The notes under the pieces were generated by a model. That model was not told the DNA's origin, did not search any database, and was given only the letters and a program-made list of their open reading frames with translations. Shown one piece after another: positions 1 through 8,800 of a stretch of 64,000 bases of DNA (position 1 is the stretch's first letter; each line of letters begins with the position of its first letter). The DNA is from Ecdyonurus torrentis (taxonomy: Eukaryota; Arthropoda; Insecta; Ephemeroptera; Heptageniidae). Location of the stretch: assembly GCA_949318235.1 (NCBI GenBank), contig OX439132.1:2061636-2125635 (forward strand), given 5' to 3'. The position numbers and the translations under genes are program-made.

Positions 1-172
1 TTTGTGTGTGGGTAGTACAAATCCCAATCTATGTTGAAAATTAGTTTTGAATCCTAGCGCGATGTTTTTGTATTTTTCATAAGCCATAATTATGTATTTA
101 AGATAATATTAAGTAAAAATATTATGTTTAAAGAATATTTAAAATAGGCATTGCATAATACACACATCTATG
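1..172. repeat. Monomer A (172 bp), reference copy
   Basis: The monomer runs from TTTGTGTGTGGGTAGTAC to CACACATCTATG. Its first 80 or so bases are nearly unchanged in all 124 copies, whereas the second half (offsets about 85-152) holds most subfamily differences. These include ATAATTATG versus ATAATTG (2-bp deletion, type f), ATAAATAATTATG (type l), AAGCTAAT (types h, m, o), ATATTTAAAATAGG versus ATAGGTAAAAATAGG, and GCATTGC versus GAATTGC. It shares the T-rich core at offset 62 and the CACACA...TATG|TTTGT junction with monomers B and C. It is slightly less GC-rich than B and C (44 of 172). Confidence 0.93.
61..76. other. T-rich core shared by all three monomers at offset 62
   Basis: ATGTTTTTGTATTTTT in A begins at offset 62. 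ATGTTTTTGTATTTTAC in B begins at window position 234 (offset 62), and ATGTTTATGTATTTTAC in C begins at 407 (offset 62). With the TATG|TTTGT border, this is the best preserved common element of the otherwise about 65%-identical monomers, and it recurs about every 172-173 bp. A nucleosome-positioning or protein-binding role is inference. Simple common descent would also explain it. Confidence 0.6.
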
Positions 173-345
173 TTTGTGAGCAAACAGTGAGGGTCCTTAC
201 CGATCTTGAAATCTTGTTTTATTTCATGGCGCAATGTTTTTGTATTTTACTTAATGCATTCATATGTTTTTTAAATCGTAAAAAGTAAAAATTTTGTGAT
301 TAAACGATCGGTAAAAACAAGCTTCACATAATACACACACGTATG
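173..345. repeat. Monomer B (173 bp), reference copy
   Basis: The monomer runs from TTTGTGAGCAAACAGTGAGG to CACACACGTATG. It is the most variable of the three. Its forms include AAACAG/CCTTACC, AAGCAG/CCCCACC, CAGGCAG, CTCGTTTTTTTTCATGGCAC, CATTCAATTTTTTTTAG, TTAATATAG with GAGATT, and TTAAGATAG with GGGATTAAACTATTG. It carries the unit's single HindIII site and a CGATCG palindrome in most copies. A gap-free comparison with monomer C of the same unit gives 113 identical positions of 173 (about 65%, hand count), so the monomers share an ancestor but diverged well before the present units were amplified. Confidence 0.92.
319..324. other. Single HindIII site of the 518-bp unit (reference copy)
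   Basis: AAGCTT occurs once per unit at about offset 147 of monomer B. It is present in nearly all units I checked and is lost by point change near 2911 (ATGCTT) and near 54706 (AAGTTT). The expected physical signature of this array is therefore a strong 518-bp band with a weak 1,036-bp band. Confidence 0.8.
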
Positions 346-518
346 TTTGTAAGAAAGCTGTAGGCGTCCGAACCTATTAGGAAATCTCGTTTAATTCCCT
401 GTCTTGATGTTTATGTATTTTACATAAGCAATTTATGTGTTTTTTTGACCGTAATTTAGAAAAAATATTATGTTAAAGGAATCTGTAAAATATAACACAA
501 GATATACACACACCTATG
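346..518. repeat. Monomer C (173 bp), reference copy
   Basis: The monomer runs from TTTGTAAGAAAGCTGTAGGC to CACACACCTATG. Two main forms exist. One has TTTGTAAGAAAGCTG with GATGTTTATGTATTTTAC. The other has TTTGTAACAAAGCTG with GATGTTAACGTATTTTAC, where GTTAAC is an HpaI site (types d, f, k and some l). Further markers are CAATTTATGTGTTTTTTT versus CCTTTTATGTGTTTGTTT, CCTATTAGG versus CCTATAAGG, and a TTTTTTTTTCCCG variant. The last bases, CACACAC, form the left arm of a dyad that closes across the border into the next monomer A. Confidence 0.92.
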
Positions 519-528
519 TTTGTGTGTG
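507..528. repeat. Inverted repeat (7-bp arms, 8-nt loop) across the C/A junction
   Basis: CACACAC at 507-513 and GTGTGTG at 522-528 are perfect reverse complements around the loop CTATGTTT. The element recurs at nearly every C/A junction, about once per 518 bp. It is shortened to 6 bp where A begins TTTGTGTGTAGG (for example 17600, 24849, 26401, 31588) and broken at 1024-1026 (TACCCACACC). The A/B and B/C junctions have only about 4 complementary bases, so this is specific to one of the three borders. Hairpin or cruciform formation is possible but not shown. Confidence 0.65.
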
Positions 529-2071
529 GGTAGTACAAATCCCAATCTATGTTGAAAATTAGTTTTGAATCCTAGCGCGATGTTTTTGTATTTTTCATAA
601 GCCATAATTATGTATTTAAGATAATATTAAGTAAAAATATTATGTTTAAAGAATATTTAAAATAGGAATTGCATAATACACACATCTATGTTTGTGAGCA
701 AGCAGTGAGGGTCCCCACCGATCTTGAAATCTTGTTTTATTTCATGGCGCAATGTTTTTGTATTTTACTTAATGCATTCATATGTTTTTTAGATCGTAAA
801 AAGTGAAAATTTTGTGATTAAACGATCGGTAAAAAAAAGCTTCACATAATACACACACGTATGTTTGTAAGAAAGCTGTAGGCGTCCGAACCTATAAGGA
901 AATCTCGTTTAATTCCCTGTCTTGATGTTTATGTATTTTACATAAGCCTTTTATGTGTTTGTTTGACCGTACTTTAGAGAAAATATTATGTTAAAGGAAT
1001 CTGTAAAATATAACACAAGATATACCCACACCTATGTTTGTGTGTGGGTAGTACAAATCCCAATCTATGTTGAAAATTAGTTTTGAATTCTAGCGCGATG
1101 TTTTTGTATTTTTCATAAGCCATAATTATGTATTTAAGATAATATTAAGTAAAAATATTATGTTTAAAGAATATTTAAAATAGGAATTGCATAATACACA
1201 CATCTATGTTTGTGAGCAAGCAGTGAGGGTCCCCACCGATCTTGAAATCTTGTTTTATTTCATGGCGCAATGTTTTTGTATTTTACTTAATGCATTCATA
1301 TGTTTTTTAGATCGCAAAAAGTGAAAATTTTGTGATTAAACGATCGGTAAAAACAAGCTTCACATAATACACACACGTATGTTTGTAAGAAAGCTGTAGG
1401 CGTCCGAACCTATTAGGAAATCTCGTTTAATTCCCTGTCTTGATGTTTATGTATTTTACATAAGCCTTTTATGTGTTTGTTTGACCGTATTTTAGAGAAA
1501 ATATTATGTTAAAGGAATCTGTAAAATATAACACAAGATATACACACACCTATGTTTGTGTGTGGGTAGTACAAATCCCAATCTATGTTGAAAATTAGTT
1601 TTGAATCCTAGCGCGATGTTTTTGTATTTTTCATAAGCCATAATTATGTATTTAAGATAATATTAAGTAAAAATATTATGTTTAAAGAATAGGTAAAAAT
1701 AGGCATCGCATAATACACACATCTATGTTTGTGAGCAAGCAGTGAGGGTCCCCACCGATCTTGAAATCTCGTTTTTTTTCATGGCACAATGTTTTTGTAT
1801 TTTACATAATGCTTTCATATGTTTTTAATATAGTAAAAAGTGAAAATTTTGAGATTAAACGATCGGTAAAAAAAAGCTTCACATAATACACACGTTTGTT
1901 TGTAACAAAGCTGTAGGCGTCCGAACCTATTAGGAAATCTCGTTTAATTCCCTGTCTTGATGTTAACGTATTTTACATAAGCCTTTTATGTGTTTGTTTG
2001 ACCGTATTTTAGAGAAAATATTATGTTAAAGGAATCTGTAAAATATTACACAAGATATACACACACCTATG

Positions 2072-3104
2072 TTTGTGTGTGGGTAGTACAAATCCCAATC
2101 TATGTTGAAAATTAGTTTTGAATCCTAGCGCGATGTTTTTGTATTTTTCATAAGCCATAATTATGTATTTAAGATAATATTAAGTAAAAATATTATGTTT
2201 AAAGAATATTTAAAATAGGCATTGCATAATACACACATCTATGTTTGTGAGCAAACAGTGAGGGTCCTTACCGATCTTGAAATCTTGTTTTATTTCATGG
2301 CGCAATGTTTTTGTATTTTACATAATGCATTCATATGTTTTTAAGATAGTAAAAAGTGAAAATTTTGGGATTAAACTATTGAAAAAAAAAAGCTTCACTT
2401 AATACACACACGTATGTTTGTAAGAAAGCTGTAGGCGTCCGAACCTATTAGGAAATCTCGTTTAATTCCCTGTCTTGATGTTTATGTATTTTACATAAGC
2501 CTTTTATGTGTTTGTTTGACCGTATTTTAGAGAAAATATTATGTTAAAGGAATCTGTAAAATATAACACAAGATATACACACACCTATGTTTGTGTGTGG
2601 GTAGTACAAATCCCAATCTATGTTGAAAATTAGTTTTGAATCCTAGCGCGATGTTTTTGTATTTTTCATAAGCCATAATTGTATTTAAGATAATATTAAG
2701 TAAAAATATTATGTTTAAAGAATAGGTAAAAATAGGCATCGCATAATACACACATCTTTGTTTGTGAGCAAGCAGTGAGGGTCCCCACCGATCTTGAAAT
2801 CTCGTTTTTTTTCATGGCACAATGTTTTTGTATTTTACATAATGCTTTCATATGTTTTTAATATAGTAAAAAGTGAAAATTTTGAGATTAAACGATCGGT
2901 AAAAAAATGCTTCACATAATACACACGTTTGTTTGTAACAAAGCTGTAGGCGTCCGAACCTATTAGGAAATCTCGTTTAATTCCCTGTCTTGATGTTAAC
3001 GTATTTTACATAAGCCTTTTATGTGTTTGTTTGACCGTATTTTAGAGAAAATATTATGTTAAAGGAATCTGTAAAATATTACACAAAATATACACACACC
3101 TATG
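2072..3104. repeat. e-f pair inserted between a-b-c-d tetramers
   Basis: The unit at 2072 is type e (TTAAGATAG, GGGATTAAACTATTG, CACTTAATAC in B) and that at 2590 is type f (ATAATTG, a 2-bp deletion in A). Both belong to the trimers found 11 kb further right. The f copy ends in AAATATTACAC like the d units around it, instead of CTCTAAAATATAAC as in most f copies of the trimer blocks, so its C end is a local hybrid. At 515 bp it is the shortest unit spacing I found. Confidence 0.75.
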
Positions 3105-6100
3105 TTTGTGTGTGGGTAGTACAAATCCCAATCTATGTTGAAAATTAGTTTTGAATCCTAGCGCGATGTTTTTGTATTTTTCATAAGCCATAATTATGTA
3201 TTTAAGATAATATTAATTAAAAATATTATGTTTAAAGAATATTTAAAATAGGCATTGCATAATACACACATCTATGTTTGTGAGCAAACAGTGAGGGTCC
3301 TTACCGATCTTGAAATCTTGTTTTATTTCATGGCGCAATGTTTTTGTATTTTACTTAATGCATTCATATGTTTTTTAAATCGTAAAAAGTAAAAATTTTG
3401 TGATTAAACGATCGGTAAAAACAAGCTTCACATAATACACACACGTATGTTTGTAAGAAAGCTGTAGGCGTCCGAACCTATTAGGAAATCTCGTTTAATT
3501 CCCTGTCTTGATGTTTATGTATTTTACATAAGCAATTTATGTGTTTTTTTGACCGTAATTTAGAGAAAATATTATGTTAAAGGAATCTGTAAAATATAAC
3601 ACAAGATATACACACACCTATGTTTGTGTGTGGGTAGTACAAATCCCAATCTATGTTGAAAATTAGTTTTGAATCCTAGCGCGATGTTTTTGTATTTTTC
3701 ATAAGCCATAATTATGTATTTAAGATAATATTAAGTAAAAATATTATGTTTAAAGAATATTTAAAATAGGAATTGCATAATACACACATCTATGTTTGTG
3801 AGCAAGCAGTGAGGGTCCCCACCGATCTTGAAATCTTGTTTTATTTCATGGCGCAATGTTTTTGTATTTTACTTAATGCATTCATATGTTTTTTAGATCG
3901 TAAAAAGTGAAAATTTTGTGATTAAACGATCGGTAAAAAAAAGCTTCACATAATACACACACGTATGTTTGTAAGAAAGCTGTAGGCGTCCGAACCTATA
4001 AGGAAATCTCGTTTAATTCCCTGTCTTGATGTTTATGTATTTTACATAAGCCTTTTATGTGTTTGTTTGACCGTACTTTAGAGAAAATATTATGTTAAAG
4101 GAATCTGTAAAATATAACACAAGATATACACACACCTATGTTTGTGTGTGGGTAGTACAAATCCCAATCTATGTTGAAAATTAGTTTTGAATTCTAGCGC
4201 GATGTTTTTGTATTTTTCATAAGCCATAATTATGTATTTAAGATAATATTAAGTAAAAATATTATGTTTAAAGAATATTTAAAATAGGAATTGCATAATA
4301 CACACATCTATGTTTGTGAGCAAGCAGTGAGGGTCCCCACCGATCTTGAAATCTTGTTTTATTTCATGGCGCAATGTTTTTGTATTTTACTTAATGCATT
4401 CATATGTTTTTTAGATCGTAAAAAGTGAAAATTTTGTGATTAAACGATCGGTAAAAACAAGCTTCACATAATACACACACGTATGTTTGTAAGAAAGCTG
4501 TAGGCGTCCGAACCTATTAGGAAATCTCGTTTAATTCCCTGTCTTGATGTTTATGTATTTTACATAAGCCTTTTATGTGTTTGTTTGACCGTATTTTAGA
4601 GAAAATATTATGTTAAAGGAATCTGTAAAATATAACACAAGATATACACACACCTATGTTTGTGTGTGGGTAGTACAAATCCCAATCTATGTTGAAAATT
4701 AGTTTTGAATCCTAGCGCGATGTTTTTGTATTTTTCATAAGCCATAATTATGTATTTAAGATAATATTAAGTAAAAATATTATGTTTAAAGAATAGGTAA
4801 AAATAGGCATCGCATAATACACACATCTATGTTTGTGAGCAAGCAGTGAGGGTCCCCACCGATCTTGAAATCTCGTTTTTTTTCATAGCACAATGTTTTT
4901 GTATTTTACATAATGCTTTCATATGTTTTTAATATAGTAAAAAGTGAAAATTTTGAGATTAAACGATCGGTAAAAAAAAGCTTCACATAATACACACGTT
5001 TGTTTGTAACAAAGCTGTAGGCGTCCGAACCTATTAGGAAATCTCGTTTAATTCCCTGTCTTGATGTTAACGTATTTTACATAAGCCTTTTATGTGTTTG
5101 TTTGACCGTATTTTAGAGAAAATATTATGTTAAAGGAATCTGTAAAATATTACACAAGATATACACACACCTATGTTTGTGTGTGGGTAGTACAAATCCC
5201 AATCTATGTTGAAAATTAGTTTTGAATCCTAGCGCGATGTTTTTGTATTTTTCATAAGCCATAATTATGTATTTAAGATAATATTAAGTAAAAATATTAT
5301 GTTTAAAGAATATTTAAAATAGGCATTGCATAATACACACATCTATGTTTGTGAGCAAACAGTGAGGGTCCTTACCGATCTTGAAATCTTGTTTTATTTC
5401 ATGGCGCAATGTTTTTGTATTTTACTTAATGCATTCATATGTTTTTTGAATCGTAAAAAGTAAAAATTTTGTGATTAAACGATCGGTAAAAACAAGCTTC
5501 ACATAATACACACACGTATGTTTGTAAGAAAGCTGTAGGCGTCCGAACCTATTAGGAAATCTCGTTTAATTCCCTGTCTTGATGTTTATGTATTTTACAT
5601 AAGCAATTTATGTGTTTTTTTGACCGTAATTTAGAGAAAATATTATGTTAAAGGAATCTGTAAAATATAACACAAGATATACACACACCTATGTTTGTGT
5701 GTGGGTAGTACAAATCCCAATCTATGTTGAAAATTAGTTTTGAATCCTAGCGCGATGTTTTTGTATTTTTCATAAGCCATAATTATGTATTTAAGATAAT
5801 ATTAAGTAAAAATATTATGTTTAAAGAATATTTAAAATAGGAATTGCATAATACACACATCTATGTTTGTGAGCAAGCAGTGAGGGTCCCCACCGATCTT
5901 GAAATCTTGTTTTATTTCATGGCGCAATGTTTTTGTATTTTACTTAATGCATTCATATGTTTTTTAGATCGTAAAAAGTGAAAATTTTGTGATTAAACGA
6001 TCGGTGAAAAAAAGCTTCACATAATACACACACGTATGTTTGTAAGAAAGCTGTAGGCGTCCGAACCTATAAGGAAATCTCGTTTAATTCCCTGTCTTGA

Positions 6101-6211
6101 TGTTTATGTATTTTACATAAGCCTTTTATGTGTTTGTTTGACCGTACTTTAGAGAAAATATTATGTTAAAGGAATCTGTAAAATATAACACAAGATATAC
6201 ACACACCTATG

Positions 6212-7247
6212 TTTGTGTGTGGGTAGTACAAATCCCAATCTATGTTGAAAATTAGTTTTGAATTCTAGTGCGATGTTTTTGTATTTTTCATAAGCCATAA
6301 TTATGTATTTAAGATAATATTAAGTAAAAATATTATGTTTAAAGAATATTTAAAATAGGAATTGCATAATACACACATCTATGTTTGTGAGCAAGCAGTG
6401 AGGGTCCCCACCGATCTTGAAATCTTGTTTTACTTCATGGCGCAATGTTTTTGTATTTTACATAATGCATTCAATTTTTTTTAGATAGTAAAAAGTGAAA
6501 ATGTTGTGATTAAACGAACGGTAAAAAAAAGCTTCATATAATACACACACGTATGTTTGTAACAAAGCTGTAGGCGTCCGAACTTATTAGGAAATCTCGT
6601 TTAATTCCCTGTCTTGATGTTTATGTATTTTACATAAGCCTTCTATGTGTTTGTTTGACCGTATTTTAGAGAAAATATTATGTTAAAGGAATCTGTAAAA
6701 TATAACACAAGATATACACACACCTATGTTTGTGTGTGAGTAGTACAAATCCCAATCTATGTTGAAAATTAGTTTTGAATCCTAGCGCGATGTTTTTGTA
6801 TTTTTTATAAGCCATAATTATGTATTTAAGCTAATATTAAGTAAAAATATTATGTTTAAAGAATAGGTAAAAATAGGCATCGCATAATACACACATCTAT
6901 GTTTGTGAGCAAGCAGTGAGGGTCCCCACCGATCTTGAAATCTTGTTTTATTTCATGGCGCAATGTTATTGTATTTTACTTAATGCATTCATATGTTTTT
7001 TAGATCGTAAAAAGTGATAATTTTGTGATTAAACGATCGGTAAAAACAAGCTTCACATAATACACACACGTATGTTTGTAAGAAAGCTGTAGGCGTCCGA
7101 ACCTATTAGGAAATCTTGTTTATTTCCCTGTCTTGATGTTTATGTATTTTACATAAGCCTTTTATGTGTTTGTTTGACCGTATTTTAGAGAAAATATTAT
7201 GTTAAAGGAATCTGTAAAATATAACACAAGATATACACACACCTATG
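6212..7247. repeat. Divergent units g and h replacing c and d
   Basis: The unit at 6212 has the EcoRI-bearing A of type c. Its B, however, has CATTCAATTTTTTTTAG and GAAAATGTTGTGATTAAACG, a form otherwise seen in types j and l. Its C has GTATGTTTGTAACAAAGC and CCTTCTATG. The unit at 6729 has a TTTTTATAAGCC / AAGCTAAT first half, a d-like ATAGGTAAAAATAGG end, and a b/c-like B. Both look like mosaics of monomer segments taken from other subfamilies. Confidence 0.7.
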
Positions 7248-8800
7248 TTTGTGTGTGGGTAGTACAAATCCCAATCTATGTTGAAAATTAGTTTTGAATC
7301 CTAGCGCGATGTTTTTGTATTTTTCATAAGCCATAATTATGTATTTAAGATAATATTAATTAAAAATATTATGTTTAAAGAATATTTAAAATAGGCATTG
7401 CATAATACACACATCTATGTTTGTGAGCAAACAGTGAGGGTCCTTACCGATCTTGAAATCTTGTTTTATTTCATGGCGCAATGTTTTTGTATTTTACTTA
7501 ATGCATTCATATGTTTTTTAAATCGTAAAAAGTAAAAATTTTGTGATTAAACGATCGGTAAAAACAAGCTTCACATAATACACACACGTATGTTTGTAAG
7601 AAAGCTGTAGGCGTCCGAACCTATTAGAAAATCTCGTTTAATTCCCTGTCTTGATGTTTATGTATTTTTTATAAGCAATTTATGTGTTTTTTTGACCGTA
7701 ATTTAGAGAAAATATTATGTTAAAGGAATCTGTAAAATATAACACAAGATATACACACACCTATGTTTGTGTGTGGGTAGTACAAATCCCAATCTATGTT
7801 GAAAATTAGTTTTGAATTCTAGCGCGATGTTTTTGTATTTTTCATAAGCCATAATTATGTATTTAAGATAATATTAAGTAAAAATATTATGTTTAAAGAA
7901 TATTTAAAATAGGAATTGCATAATACACACATCTATGTTTGTGAGCAAGCAGTGAGGGTCCCCACCGATCTTGAAATCTTGTTTTATTTCATGGCGCAAT
8001 GTTTTTGTATTTTACTTAATGCATTCATATGTTTTTTAGATCGTAAAAAGTGAAAATTTTGTGATTAAACGATCGGTAAAAACAAGCTTCACATAATACA
8101 CACACGTATGTTTGTAAGAAAGCTGTAGGCGTCCGAACCTATTAGGAAATCTCGTTTAATTCCCTGTCTTGATGTTTATGTATTTTACATAAGCCTTTTA
8201 TGTGTTTGTTTGACCGTATTTTAGAGAAAATATTATGTTAAAGGAATCTGTAAAATATAACACAAGATATACACACACCTATGTTTGTGTGTGGGTAGTA
8301 CAAATCCCAATCTATGTTGAAAATTAGTTTTGAATCCTAGCGCGATGTTTTTGTATTTTTCATAAGCCATAATTATGTATTTAAGATAATATTAAGTAAA
8401 AATATTATGTTTAAAGAATAGGTAAAAATAGGCATCGCATAATACACACATCTATGTTTGTGAGCAAGCAGTGAGGGTCCCCACCGATCTTGAAATCTCG
8501 TTTTTTTTCATGGCACAATGTTTTTGTATTTTACATAATGCTTTCATATGTTTTTAATATAGTAAAAAGTGAAAATTTTGAGATTAAACGATCGGTAAAA
8601 AAAAGCTTCACATAATACACACGTTTGTTTGTAACAAAGCTGTAGGCGTCCGAACCTATAAGGAAATCTCGTTTAATTCCCTGTCTTGATGTTAACGTAT
8701 TTTACATAAGCCTTTTATGTGTTTGTTTGACCGTATTTTAGAGAAAATATTATGTTAAAGGAATCTGTAAAATATTACACAAAATATCCACACACCTATG
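7248..8800. repeat. a-c-d trimer: tetramer lacking its b unit
   Basis: The unit at 7248 (a) is followed directly by an EcoRI-type c unit at 7766 and a d unit at 8284. The expected b unit (CCTATAAGG, GTACTTTAG) is absent, while the 518-bp phase is kept exactly. This is what a single-unit unequal exchange would leave. The d copy here has a CCTATAAGG C monomer and ends AAATATTACACAAAATATCC. Confidence 0.72.

Larger units (their letters stand above)
1..518. repeat. Reference 518-bp unit (type a): monomers A, B, C
   Basis: This is the first complete unit and is used as the register for the window. It is type a: A carries GGCATTGC near its end, B carries AAACAGTGAGGGTCCTTACC and AAATCGTAAAAAGTAAAAA, and C carries CATAAGCAATTTATG. 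Hand counts over the 518 bases give G 81, C 67 and 12 CpG dinucleotides. One HindIII site lies in B. Units of this type recur throughout, for example at 3105, 5176, 7248, 8801, 10872, 12943, 18118, 26919, 31588, 35735, 46096, 58015, 60088, 61124 and 62680. That makes type a the most widespread subfamily here. Confidence 0.93.

Noticed and set aside
373..381. CArG-like box CCTATTAGG in monomer C
   Set aside because: It has five A/T bases between CC and GG instead of six, and many copies read CCTATAAGG or CTTATTAGG. More likely a chance short palindrome.
376..381. TTAGG as a telomeric repeat of arthropods
   Set aside because: It appears once per unit in monomer C and never in tandem, so it is not telomeric sequence.
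346..400. Possible CENP-B box around GGTTCGGACGCC (minus strand of monomer C)
   Set aside because: Only the TTCG core fits. The required A after four free bases and the CGGG block are absent.
420..452. Match of 10 of 11 to the yeast origin consensus in ATTTATGTGTT
   Set aside because: Such matches are expected by chance in DNA with about 71% A+T, and the motif is specific to budding yeasts. There is no independent support for an origin.
2539..2751. A 70-codon minus-strand reading frame, with near-identical copies at 15998, 20141, 21694, 23247, 29981, 34130, 38794, 44491, 49155 and 54336
   Set aside because: It occurs only in type-f units, where a 2-bp deletion in monomer A (ATAATTG) happens to join frames. 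It starts at GTG, lies wholly inside the satellite, and its conservation simply follows tandem duplication. A related copy at 14497 is closed by another 2-bp loss without other change. I see no coding signature.
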